Virus record (IMG/VR): IMGVR_UViG_3300044796_000014
Location: 1 to 34,939 of that record
Direction: 5' to 3' (one strand)
From: a virus
Length of the DNA stretch: 34,939 bases
The notes under the pieces were generated by a model. It was not told the origin of the DNA, did not search any database, and worked only from the letters and a program-made list of their open reading frames with translations. Positions within the stretch are counted from its first letter, which is position 1; each line of letters opens with the position of its first letter. A program made the translations under genes and the position numbers. Below, piece after piece: positions 23,792-31,458 of this stretch.

Positions 23792-25338
23792 GCCGGCAAG
23801 TGCTTATCTGCTTCTGAGTCTTCTGCAAATTTACCCTTACCTATTGATTTCTTACGCGCATTTTGAACCCGATCCATCATTGAATAGAGCCTTTTAGCAC
23901 CTGCTTCTGTAGACCCATTACCTATTTCAGACACGATTCTTGCGGGCACTACAAACTCACCAGAAGCTAGCCGCGCAGGTTGTTTACCATTAATAGAGGC
24001 TGGAATATCATCGGAAACCCCGTCACCTGGCCCGCTAAGTAAGTGGCCGCCATCGGAATAGTCACCTAACGCACCACCACCGGCTATCTTAGTAGTAGGA
24101 ATCATTTCACGGCGCAGTGTGCGCAATGGGTCTTGCCTAAGTTGGTTTATACCCCCTAGACCTCCATGAGCATACCCTTGAGGAGCTCCCATAGCCCAAG
24201 CTGCGTTTTGATTAGACTGCATGGTAGAGCCCATAAGGGCGTTGTAGTACTGCTGAGTCTGAGGGTCTACTGCATTTGCAGGAACAGCGCCCCCGCTATC
24301 AAGCCCCATAATACCGCCACTAGCCGCAGTTACTGCAGGCACGCCAACAGCGCCTGCTCCAGGTGTAGAGTTGTTGCCTATAAAAGAACCAGGGCCACTT
24401 AATGCGCCCGTATAGTTGTAAGGCGTGCCGGCTGTATATCCTTGATTTATAAAGTATGGTTGTCCTGGCTGACCAAATTTAGGGTTAGGAGTTTGGTTAA
24501 ATGAGTATGGGCGGATAGTTGCTGGGCCTACACCAGGCATTGAAGATGAACTAGCCATACTAGATAATCCTGGCGCTGCTGCTGCGAGGCCGTACTTCCA
24601 GTTATTCTTAGCAAAATCCATCGCGTTGCTACCACTATTTGTAATACTGTTAAATCCTGCTTTTAGTGTGTCTAGATTAGATGATCCTGCTTGTGTAGTA
24701 GCACTATTTACGGCGTTTGTGCCTGCAATAGTAGAAGGTGTTGTACCAGGAGTTACTGTAGCCCCGCTTGGAGATCCTGCCATTCCAGAAGTACCCGCAG
24801 CACCTGATCCAGCGCCGGCCATATTACTTGTTCCACCCAATGTAGGATCTACACCAGCACCTAAACTTGAAGCACTCCCAGGAGACATCCCCATTGAATC
24901 TGTTACTGCACTACCCCAACCACTAACACCAGCATCAGGTGCAGTACTAGCTAAATCAGCAGCAGAGCCTGCACCCATTACACCCCCTGCTAGACCCGCG
25001 CCGCCATAAGCTCCTACACCAGCCATAAGCCCTTGTTTCAAACTACCAGTCATGGCGTAATCAGCGGCTCCAGTACCACCAGCAACGAGTGCCATCTCCA
25101 TAGGTGTTAAAGCGCCCCCGGACATAACATCAGCAGCAGCACCAATAGCCATAGGCAAAAAACTGGATAAAAAGCCAGCTTCTGGAAGACCTGTTTGGGG
25201 GTTAATAGTGAGGGAACCGCCATGTTTTTGGGCTAGTGCTTGCAACCCTTGGAGTTCTTGGGGCTCCATATGCACCAGCATACGATCGTTACCGCGCCCT
25301 TGGGCAGCGATTTGGTGGGCTAGTTCAGGAAGTCCCAT
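23788..25338 (-). CDS. Glycine-rich putative virion/ejection protein (516 aa)
   Basis: A structural protein of unknown detail. The N-terminus is MGLPELAHQIAAQGRGNDR... followed by LVHMEPQELQGLQALAQ and LTINPQTGLPEAGF, a pattern I associate with podovirus virion proteins. Residues about 55-125 are hydrophobic Gly/Ala stretches (FLSSFLPMAIGAAADVM, GLMAGVGAYGGAGLAGG) that could be membrane-active. The middle is Ser/Thr/Gly-rich low complexity. The C-terminal 110 residues contain the conserved-looking GPGDGVSDDIPASINGKQPA, SGEFVVPARIVSEIGNGSTE and a helix with KRLYSMMDRVQ. It shares an ATGA overlap with the GNAT gene. Likely injected or capsid-internal; no enzyme motif. Confidence 0.75.
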   Translation of the reverse strand: MGLPELAHQIAAQGRGNDRMLVHMEPQELQGLQALAQKHGGSLTINPQTGLPEAGFLSSFLPMAIGAAADVMSGGALTPMEMALVAGGTGAADYAMTGSLKQGLMAGVGAYGGAGLAGGVMGAGSAADLASTAPDAGVSGWGSAVTDSMGMSPGSASSLGAGVDPTLGGTSNMAGAGSGAAGTSGMAGSPSGATVTPGTTPSTIAGTNAVNSATTQAGSSNLDTLKAGFNSITNSGSNAMDFAKNNWKYGLAAAAPGLSSMASSSSMPGVGPATIRPYSFNQTPNPKFGQPGQPYFINQGYTAGTPYNYTGALSGPGSFIGNNSTPGAGAVGVPAVTAASGGIMGLDSGGAVPANAVDPQTQQYYNALMGSTMQSNQNAAWAMGAPQGYAHGGLGGINQLRQDPLRTLRREMIPTTKIAGGGALGDYSDGGHLLSGPGDGVSDDIPASINGKQPARLASGEFVVPARIVSEIGNGSTEAGAKRLYSMMDRVQNARKKSIGKGKFAEDSEADKHLPA

Positions 25339-25374
25339 GGTGTAGTTCCTTGAAAGTTAAGCATACTGTACCAT

Positions 25375-25728
25375 CTAGCTACATTCTGCGCCACTAATAA
25401 TAACTGTAATTGTAGTGCCCGCAGAGGCTAAAACATACACCTGATCCCCTTGATTCATAATAGCTACGCCATTCCACTGATAAGGGGTGTATGCAGGTAC
25501 AGGCATTTGATAAAGCAACGCATTTCCTAACCCCACAACACCGCCATATGGCATTAAAAAAATATCAAAAGTAGCTGGGGATGCTGTAGTGTTAGAGGCG
25601 TTGATACTTTTAATGATAGTTCTTGTTTGGGCTGGAACTGTATATACAGAAACGGCTGCGGATAATGCCCCCGTAGGCAGCACGGAAATGGCAAGTCGCA
25701 CTGGCACTACTGATTGGTAATTAGACAT
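25375..25728 (-). CDS. Small beta-rich phage structural protein (117 aa)
   Basis: I do not recognise a family. The protein is strand-rich (VRLAISVLPTGALSAAVSVY, IIKSINASNTTASPATFDIF, AGTTITVIISGAECS), resembling small virion decoration or adaptor proteins. I chose ATG 25728, which overlaps the upstream TAA by one base (TAATG), over an in-frame TTG at 25743. It lies 36 bases before the Gly-rich virion gene. Confidence 0.7.
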   Translation of the reverse strand: MSNYQSVVPVRLAISVLPTGALSAAVSVYTVPAQTRTIIKSINASNTTASPATFDIFLMPYGGVVGLGNALLYQMPVPAYTPYQWNGVAIMNQGDQVYVLASAGTTITVIISGAECS

Positions 25729-25916
25729 TAAAGGCCCAGCCAAGCAGTAACATTTGTAGACTGTATGGCAGGTACTACTTGGCTTGTGAAGTTGTCTACG
25801 GTTACGAAATACAATCGAAGAGCGTTAGAAAACTGATGCTCAAATTGCTGCGAATAAACAGCAGGCGCAACTGGCAAGTTAGGTGCTACTGTGTTTATAA
25901 CATTTGTAGAGGCCAT
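25728..25916 (-). CDS. Small hypothetical phage structural protein (62 aa)
   Basis: A short protein (MASTNVINTVAPNLPVAP then FEHQFSNALRLYFVTVDNF) beginning at ATG 25916, 2 bases after the stop of the tail protein gene. The Gln/Phe/Asn/Leu helix with NALRLYF occurs in small podovirus head-tail gene products, but no function is assigned. Its stop overlaps the next start. Good packing supports real coding. Confidence 0.7.
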   Translation of the reverse strand: MASTNVINTVAPNLPVAPAVYSQQFEHQFSNALRLYFVTVDNFTSQVVPAIQSTNVTAWLGL

Positions 25917-25918
25917 TT

Positions 25919-28360
25919 CTATCTCCTGCCATCAGGTTTAATATCCATTCTAGGTACCCCTAGTTGCCACGCAACCCCCACTTGTCCGCTAGATTCAATC
26001 CTAAACATCATCTGACGCCCACGTAAACGTGTGTATACCTGCCCTGTATACCGTTCTACAGTATATTCTCTAGATGGTGGGCTATATGTATTTGCACTAG
26101 TGACTGTTGTTATATCTGCAGGTGAATACCCAGAACCAGAATTTTGAGCTGGCTGTATTACCATGGTTACAGACGGTGCATTTACTGTAGACCCGTTAAA
26201 GTTTATATCTGGAAGAATCCGCCATACAAAACTAAAGTGGTCCCCGCTACCTATATCAAAAGCTGAAGATTGTACGTAGGCATCTATTGGCGCAGGTGTT
26301 AACCCTGATACATCATCTACACCGTTTTCATGATATAGCAACATATTGTTGTAGTTAGCAGCTAGCGGGTATGGCTGTATGCCAGTATCGAACCATGCAG
26401 TTCTAGCCATGGACCCGTAAGACCATACGTGGTCAAGATAGTTGTAGATAACATACTTATCTATTGTAGTGCCTAGCGAACTGTTACTTACATAGAACCA
26501 CCAGACCTCATTATACCCTTCATTAGTACCAGCAAATACCTGATACGCTTGGTCTTGGTTTATATCGTCAAACACATACTGGCGTAGTGAGCAAGGGAGC
26601 GTTTGTACAACTCCGTTGTACATATAAAATTTATCTCTACCCATCCAGTAGGTCGTGTTATTTACAGTAATCATGCAGTTAGGGGATATGCATGTAATAT
26701 TATCCATAAGCACATTAAAACTAAAAATATATGGGTACCCTATGTACTGCATAGTGTATAAGCACGAGTCTGTCCAAATCAAGTTTTCTTGGCGAGTGAC
26801 CACACCACCCATAATCATAGAACCGTTAGTAAGTGCAAATTCACCAGAAGCATTTGTAGCTGTTGGAACCCAATTAAATTGATCCGCTTGGTCTGACCAC
26901 CGTACAAGCATGGGGTTAAATGGTGTTTCAGAATTAGAGGGATTGTATGAATTAGCCCCTAAAGCAATAATAAATTGTTGTATGGAAGAGGCTAATACTT
27001 GGAGAGTGGCATTAGGTACAAACTGAGAGTATGTTAATGATGTACCTGGTGCGTTGTAAGGATAGGCTTGAGCCGCCCAATAAGTTAATGGTTGCGCTCT
27101 ACTACCCGCACCAGACGCATCTGTCCAGTACGATATAATGCCCCCTCTAGGAGCTATCACTAAATCAGCGCCGTAACTATCATTAGTCCACAGTCTTAAC
27201 TGCAAGTCTATAGTAGTACTAAAACTAGTGCCCGTAGAAGCGGACATACCCCATTCTTCAGATAGAGGAGATACTTGATACATAACTACTACTGTTCCAC
27301 CCCCTGCAGTTGAAGATGTTGCATGAACTGATCCTGTGTTGCCGTTAGTTAAAATAGTGTATGTATTAGCATCTGTTACAGCGATCTCAAAGGTTGTGTT
27401 AAGTAGTGCTACAGGTATACCCCCTACAGCAGTAGCATTTGAAAAAGAAACCCATGGTACAGAAGCTGTGCCAGTTCCGCTACCTGCCCCTGTAGCATTA
27501 AATAAAAGCCCTACTGTATTAGAACTAGCGCCAATTAAAGTAAAATCTGTAGTGCCTACAGTCGTTATTCTGTACTCACCGCCTATAACAAAAGCCCCAG
27601 CAGTTGTAGTAAATCCGTGCGCTGTTTGTGCAACAGAAATAGTGCCACTACCAGAAGTTGTCGTAAAAGGGTTGGTAAGGATAGTAGTGAGTGAACCACC
27701 ACCCCATACTCCAGCTCCCCACCCAAAAGCTTGAGTGTAAATAGCAGCCCCCACAGGGTTTTCATACCCTATAGATACAGTGCCCCCACCTGCAGCAGTA
27801 CCTGAAGCTATAACCGTAGAAGATACTGTATACGTAGTAGGGGATTTAACTTGGGTAACAATATATTCATTTGTTCCTGCCCCTAATGAATTAATAATCC
27901 CCGCAGTTGCAAAGTTAATGCCGCCCACAGTAGCAGAAGCATTGATAATTATGTAATCTCCGATATTTGGGGAGTATGTTGAGTCTGTTATAGCTACTAC
28001 AGGGTCCCCTGTAGTAGTAGCTAAGGGGTTAGCCCCTAGAGTGTTTGGAGGAGGAAGAGCTGTTCCTGAAGTATTGATAACGGGTGTTATGTCATAATAA
28101 GTGCCCCCTTCTAGTATGTAGTATTTTAAGTTAGTTCCTAAACCTATATAAGAACCTAAACCATTTTCATCAGCCCAACTCAATAAACAACGGCAAACAC
28201 CTGCATAAGTTTCATTAGAAACACGTGTCCATCCGCCTATTTTTTCAGGAAATCCAGAACGAAACCGCACATTATCGCCGTCAAACCAACCCCCTTCATT
28301 AGAGTAGTCAGTACCCTCACGGTTTAAGCCAGCACGAAACTGCAATTTTTGTAGTGGCAT
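25919..28360 (-). CDS. Tail/stabilisation protein, beta-rich (813 aa)
   Basis: A large structural protein of a family frequent in podoviruses. It begins MPLQKLQFRAGLNREGTDYS, NEGGWFDGDNVRFRSGFPEK and IGGW, the usual opening of a tail-hub-like beta-propeller protein, possibly comparable to P22 gp10. The C-terminal third has many aromatic strands (VWWFYVSNSS, WSYGSMARTAWFDTG, VERYTGQVYTRLRGRQMMFR). Residues about 110-360 look like an insertion of low-complexity Ser/Thr/Gly sequence, including residues 255-299 with the recurrent phage motif GEYRITTVGTTDFTLIG... ending ATGAGSGTGTA. The exact virion position is inferred from family appearance. Confidence 0.8.
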   Translation of the reverse strand: MPLQKLQFRAGLNREGTDYSNEGGWFDGDNVRFRSGFPEKIGGWTRVSNETYAGVCRCLLSWADENGLGSYIGLGTNLKYYILEGGTYYDITPVINTSGTALPPPNTLGANPLATTTGDPVVAITDSTYSPNIGDYIIINASATVGGINFATAGIINSLGAGTNEYIVTQVKSPTTYTVSSTVIASGTAAGGGTVSIGYENPVGAAIYTQAFGWGAGVWGGGSLTTILTNPFTTTSGSGTISVAQTAHGFTTTAGAFVIGGEYRITTVGTTDFTLIGASSNTVGLLFNATGAGSGTGTASVPWVSFSNATAVGGIPVALLNTTFEIAVTDANTYTILTNGNTGSVHATSSTAGGGTVVVMYQVSPLSEEWGMSASTGTSFSTTIDLQLRLWTNDSYGADLVIAPRGGIISYWTDASGAGSRAQPLTYWAAQAYPYNAPGTSLTYSQFVPNATLQVLASSIQQFIIALGANSYNPSNSETPFNPMLVRWSDQADQFNWVPTATNASGEFALTNGSMIMGGVVTRQENLIWTDSCLYTMQYIGYPYIFSFNVLMDNITCISPNCMITVNNTTYWMGRDKFYMYNGVVQTLPCSLRQYVFDDINQDQAYQVFAGTNEGYNEVWWFYVSNSSLGTTIDKYVIYNYLDHVWSYGSMARTAWFDTGIQPYPLAANYNNMLLYHENGVDDVSGLTPAPIDAYVQSSAFDIGSGDHFSFVWRILPDINFNGSTVNAPSVTMVIQPAQNSGSGYSPADITTVTSANTYSPPSREYTVERYTGQVYTRLRGRQMMFRIESSGQVGVAWQLGVPRMDIKPDGRR

Positions 28361-28372
28361 GTCTTTATCCCA

Positions 28373-28489
28373 TCATTTCAAGGGCGTTAGTTTAATTTTA
28401 ATGGTTGCAGGAACATCAACACGCACTCTTGGCCTCTGACGCCAGCAACCGCGCCAGTAGGCCCAACAACACTTTAATCGTGCAAACAT
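28373..28489 (-). CDS. Mini-protein of 38 aa, Cys/Trp/Arg-rich
   Basis: A 38-codon frame starting ATG 28489, two bases after the TAG of the preceding mini-gene, and ending at TGA 28373-28375. It encodes MFARLKCCWAYWRGCWRQRP followed by a Val/Lys-rich strand end (VDVPATIKIKL). The position in an otherwise unexplained 300-bp gap and the stop/start spacing support coding, but there is no strong ribosome-binding site. The aromatic/basic N-terminus could be membrane-interactive. Function unknown. Confidence 0.45.
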   Translation of the reverse strand: MFARLKCCWAYWRGCWRQRPRVRVDVPATIKIKLTPLK

Positions 28490-28491
28490 AT

Positions 28492-28659
28492 CTATAACTT
28501 CGCTCTAAACTGCGCTATCAAGGCTTTAATTTCAATGGCGACATCTGATTCAAAGCCCTCAAGTTTTGCTTCAATCTGGTTAAGCCATGATTCAGTAGGT
28601 ACAGGTGCGGCTACAGGCGGTTGAGGTTCTGTTGCAGCTGGTATAGTTGTGTCAGTCAT
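28492..28659 (-). CDS. Small hypothetical phage protein (55 aa)
   Basis: A 55-residue frame from ATG 28659 to TAG 28492-28494 with a strong AAGGAGG ribosome-binding site 4 bases upstream. The N-terminus is a Pro/Ala/Thr-rich linker (TIPAATEPQPPVAAPVPTE) and the C-terminal half a helix (WLNQIEAKLEGFESDVAIEI then KALIAQFRAKL). The strong Shine-Dalgarno site makes it a convincing gene. Function unknown. Confidence 0.75.
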   Translation of the reverse strand: MTDTTIPAATEPQPPVAAPVPTESWLNQIEAKLEGFESDVAIEIKALIAQFRAKL

Positions 28660-28669
28660 GGAAGCCTCC

Positions 28670-28981
28670 TTAAGAAAGAGATACAGTTACAGAGGATGGG
28701 ACATCTACTGCAACATCTGAGGCAACGGTCACAGTGCTAGCTGCAGCAGCACCAAGAACATTATCAGAAGCATCCACAGCCTGCGCTGTTATATTATAAC
28801 TACCTGCGGGTACTGCGAGGAATGTAGTCGTGTAGGGACCAGGTTGGGCTACTATAACTGGTGCAATAGCTGGTTGAGTGGCGTCGGTATTAGCTAAAGT
28901 GATTTTCACGCCAGCGGGCACGGTTCCTACTGGGAACAGTTGGGAAGAAGTAGTTACGGCTACAATGACATTTTGTGACAT
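28670..28981 (-). CDS. Ig/fibronectin-like domain protein (103 aa)
   Basis: A single beta-sandwich-type domain with the alternating hydrophobic strands VGTVPAGVKITLANTDATQP, GPYTTTFLAVPAGSYNITAQ and STVTVASDVAVDVPSSVTVS. 'VPAGSYNITAQAVDASDNVLG' is the usual 'P.G.Y.l.a.a.D..g' pattern of Ig-like or carbohydrate-binding virion decoration domains. AGGAG precedes ATG 28981. It probably decorates the virion or aids surface adhesion. Size (103 aa) equals one domain, with no cysteine disulfides. Confidence 0.8.
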   Translation of the reverse strand: MSQNVIVAVTTSSQLFPVGTVPAGVKITLANTDATQPAIAPVIVAQPGPYTTTFLAVPAGSYNITAQAVDASDNVLGAAAASTVTVASDVAVDVPSSVTVSLS

Positions 28982-29025
28982 TTGAATCTCCTAAATTGTT
29001 GCGCTATTCAGGCCAGCGCGTTGCC

Positions 29026-29517
29026 TTATTTCAAACATTCCTCGGTAATCCATTTTTGCAGGCCTATCACTTGGAGGGTGCTGACGGTGCAATCGGCGGG
29101 GAGGTTGGCAACCCGTTCAGCAACCACAGGGTCGGGGGTTGGGCCATCAGTTCCGGTAGGGGTTTCGGCTTGGGTGGTAGTGGCGTTTCCACTGCTACTA
29201 GACTGTGGCACGCGCACCCGGCAAGTAATGCCGTTATTGCCGCGATGCTTAACAGCCGCAAGTTGTTTAGTGTAGTCATCTTTAATCTCCTTGTTGTCTG
29301 CTTCATAACGGGCTTTATCTGCTGTGTTTTCTGCTTCATGCTTTTTGATCAGTGCGGTGGACTGATCTTTGAGCGATTGTATCTCTGTCTGATCAACCTT
29401 GTATGCGCTTCGGTAGTGGTTGCGTTCTAGGATGACAGTGCCGAAGTAACCCGATACACCAAGCACAAGTGTCCATATCGCTATAGTTTTCCAGTAAGTA
29501 GTCAAAAATAGTATCAT
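29026..29517 (-). CDS. Rz: Rz-like i-spanin
   Basis: Inner-membrane spanin subunit (163 aa). One N-terminal transmembrane segment (LTTYWKTIAIWTLVLGVSGY, about residues 5-24) precedes a periplasmic coiled coil rich in Lys/Glu/Ala (SLKDQSTALIKKHEAENTAD, about 48-67 and on). A Ser/Thr/Pro-rich linker and C-terminal helix follow (about 100-163). Start chosen at ATG 29517 with a GGGGGT ribosome-binding site and an ATGA overlap with the endolysin stop, not the longer frame to 29532. With the nested o-spanin below, it bridges the inner and outer membranes at the final lysis step. Such pairs occur in Gram-negative phages. Confidence 0.85.
   Translation of the reverse strand: MILFLTTYWKTIAIWTLVLGVSGYFGTVILERNHYRSAYKVDQTEIQSLKDQSTALIKKHEAENTADKARYEADNKEIKDDYTKQLAAVKHRGNNGITCRVRVPQSSSSGNATTTQAETPTGTDGPTPDPVVAERVANLPADCTVSTLQVIGLQKWITEECLK
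29067..29279 (-). CDS. Rz1: Rz1-like o-spanin lipoprotein nested in Rz
   Basis: A 70-aa lipoprotein in another frame entirely inside the Rz gene. N-terminal basic residue R8, hydrophobic LLSIAAITALLAG and lipobox LLAGC place the lipid-modified cysteine at C22. The mature part is proline-rich (VETPLPPKPKPLPELMAQPP), the hallmark of o-spanins. I chose ATG 29279 because AAGGAG lies 7 bases upstream (29287-29292), not the longer in-frame candidate at 29339. It is expected to sort to the outer membrane and pair with Rz. Fully embedded organisation as in lambda. Confidence 0.9.
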   Translation of the reverse strand: MTTLNNLRLLSIAAITALLAGCACHSLVAVETPLPPKPKPLPELMAQPPTLWLLNGLPTSPPIAPSAPSK

Positions 29518-30002
29518 TTTACCCCCACACAAGTGTTGTAGTTTCTTTGCCTTCTTGCAGTCAGTGACGCTAACGTATGCCCATGAAAATGGTTAAAAGA
29601 CAGCAGCTCTAAACATCCGCCAGCATAGTCACCAGCGCGAAACTTTGTCACCAGCATCGTAGGGCCTTCATCCGGGTTGGCGTGGCGGTAGCAGACTGTG
29701 TTTGCCCCTTCGTTGTAGGCTAAATCTAATACCGCTTGTTCCTCGCCAAAAGATAATGGCATATCCATGCACTTTTTTACCAGTTCATGTTTAACCACAT
29801 CAACATCATTGTTAAGCATTATCAAAGCTCTAACAGGATCTATATGCTGGCCAGCCTTAACGCCGTGAGTCTCACCAAAACCAATAGTCGGAACATCACC
29901 CTTGACCGGAATGTATGTGTCTCCACGAAACCCTTCACTAGTAGCAAGTGATACTAGCATAATGGCTGGCACTACAAAAGCTGATAGTGGCCCGCGCTCC
30001 AC
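29514..30002 (-). CDS. Endolysin, GH24 phage lysozyme, probable SAR type
   Basis: A 162-aa muramidase-like endolysin. The start is GTG 30002 (TAGTG overlap with the holin stop). A weak hydrophobic N-terminal segment (PLSAFVVPAIMLVSLATSEG, about 5-24) runs up to the predicted catalytic Glu (E23), as in signal-arrest-release endolysins such as P1 Lyz and R21. SEGFRGDTYIPVKGDVPTIG and FGETHG match the GH24 active-site region, and AVLDLAYNEG (about residues 90-99) resembles the second conserved region. The canonical E-x8-D-x5-T is not perfect: position 32 is Pro, and the Thr (T39) is one residue further on. Four Cys residues after the N-terminal segment (one before, one at NTVC, one GGC, one CVGVK) may control activation. 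Confidence 0.85.
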   Translation of the reverse strand: MERGPLSAFVVPAIMLVSLATSEGFRGDTYIPVKGDVPTIGFGETHGVKAGQHIDPVRALIMLNNDVDVVKHELVKKCMDMPLSFGEEQAVLDLAYNEGANTVCYRHANPDEGPTMLVTKFRAGDYAGGCLELLSFNHFHGHTLASLTARRQRNYNTCVGVK

Positions 30003-30217
30003 TATTTATCTGCCATATCTTGCGTTGTACTGTAGCGTATAACCATATTCAGCGCCCCCATAATTATTATATAGGTAAATAAATGCCATACCTCTATTCT
30101 GGTGTTGGGAAGAACAGCAATGGCGGCTGTAGTTATGATACTCCCAGCATTCAGCATCATCGTGTGCGACTTGCCAAAATTACCCATCCGTGCTTTGAAT
30201 ACTTCCCACATAGTCAT
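30002..30217 (-). CDS. Probable holin/pinholin (71 aa)
   Basis: A small membrane protein directly upstream of the endolysin. Two hydrophobic segments (MLNAGSIITTAAIAVL, about 21-36; VWHLFTYIIIMGALNMVI, about 43-60) are separated by a short Asn/Arg turn. The N-terminus is amphipathic/basic (MWEVFKARMGNFGKSH) and the C-terminus polar. ATG 30217 lies 9 bases after AGGAGG; the longer frame to 30256 would overlap the tail-fibre gene without this support. Holin function is inferred from size, topology and placement before endolysin and spanins. Its TAG overlaps the endolysin GTG. Confidence 0.7.
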   Translation of the reverse strand: MTMWEVFKARMGNFGKSHTMMLNAGSIITTAAIAVLPNTRIEVWHLFTYIIIMGALNMVIRYSTTQDMADK

Positions 30218-30230
30218 TTGTTTTTTCCTC

Positions 30231-31445
30231 CTATCGGGCCCTTCGTGCATACACACTGCCGTATCCAGTTAATGTTCCTCCAGAGAAGCCTGAATATATA
30301 TACAAATACGCATTTGTTGAAGTACTTACACTAACCCTAACTGTAGGAGCTGTAAATGCCATTTGTACCCCTGTGCCACTCATCCCGAACGGACCCCCCA
30401 TAGAAGAAGTCATCCCCGTTGTCCCCATACCTATTGCAAGATACGATTGAACCGTTCCTGACCCGCATGTTGCAGAACCATTCCCAAACACATCCCAATC
30501 ACCTGCAGAAAGAGCCAGTGTTACCACCGTAATAGTTGAAGTGCTCACTAGTGCAGTTCCTACAGCGTTCGTAGCAGAAAGAACTTCTCCAATAACTCCT
30601 AAACCCGCATTTGACCCATTAGAAACGCCTGTAAAAGTGTTCGCTCCAGACCACGCGTTATTACCATTTACTGTTGGTAAATATGCTGCAGCAAAAGAAG
30701 ATGCGCCGATACCCCCATTACTTTGTGCTAAAGGTGTAGAAAATCCTAGAGTAACAGCGCCACCTGTATTCACTACTGATATAGCAGATGAATTGATTGT
30801 TGAAATGCCTGTTACTGCACCTGTAAACCCGTTGAATGATGTAACACCGCCTCCCCCTCCACCCCCAGAAACAGCAACTGAAGACGCAGCTGTAATCTGC
30901 CCCTGCGCATTTACAGTTATTACTGGAATGTATGTAGAAGACCCGTATGATCCTGCTGTAACTGCAGTATTCGTAACAGATACCGTAGATCCTACAACTG
31001 TAAGGCCTGTTCCTGCAGAGATGTTGCCTGAAGAATTAGCTACAAAATAAAAATTAGTACCGTCAGTGTATACAACAGAAGTTGTCCCACTAGCAATGCT
31101 AACTGTAGTGCCAGGAGTTCCTACTACACTCATCGTAATAGCAAACCCACCAACCGTATTGTTGGCGACAATGTATACTTTTTGTTGACCTGAAGGGGTA
31201 AATATGTTCTTTACAGCAGCATTAGTACCTAGTACTTCAAGAACAGCATTGCGTGCTTCATCTGCCGCACCGTTATAGTTAGATAACGTGTAGTCGGCAT
31301 TTGCCATAGTAATACCTCGAACACCTGTAATAGCTTGTTCTAGCAAAGTGCCTAAATTATTGTTTGTAGTAGCACCCCACGTACCGGCTTGATCGCCACT
31401 ACCCATTAATTCTAATTTTAGTGAAGGTGAATATGTTGAGGCCAT
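30231..31445 (-). CDS. Tail fibre protein (404 aa)
   Basis: N-terminal residues 1-60, [20 protein letters not shown] then [20 protein letters not shown], form a conserved attachment module found on many podovirus and siphovirus fibres. After that comes a beta-rich shaft with [14 protein letters not shown] (about 204-217) and a distal Ser/Thr/Gly region ending in [17 protein letters not shown] precedes ATG 31445. Likely mediates host receptor binding together with the tailspike upstream. No catalytic domain seen. Confidence 0.85.
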   Translation of the reverse strand: MASTYSPSLKLELMGSGDQAGTWGATTNNNLGTLLEQAITGVRGITMANADYTLSNYNGAADEARNAVLEVLGTNAAVKNIFTPSGQQKVYIVANNTVGGFAITMSVVGTPGTTVSIASGTTSVVYTDGTNFYFVANSSGNISAGTGLTVVGSTVSVTNTAVTAGSYGSSTYIPVITVNAQGQITAASSVAVSGGGGGGGVTSFNGFTGAVTGISTINSSAISVVNTGGAVTLGFSTPLAQSNGGIGASSFAAAYLPTVNGNNAWSGANTFTGVSNGSNAGLGVIGEVLSATNAVGTALVSTSTITVVTLALSAGDWDVFGNGSATCGSGTVQSYLAIGMGTTGMTSSMGGPFGMSGTGVQMAFTAPTVRVSVSTSTNAYLYIYSGFSGGTLTGYGSVYARRAR

Positions 31446-31458
31446 AATTACTCCTTAT

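Noticed and set aside
29280-29339. N-terminal extension of Rz1
   Set aside because: AAGGAG is 7 bases before ATG 29279, and the shorter form has a standard lipoprotein signal peptide.
30218-30256. N-terminal extension of the holin
   Set aside because: AGGAGG lies directly before ATG 30217; the longer frame would begin inside the tail-fibre gene.
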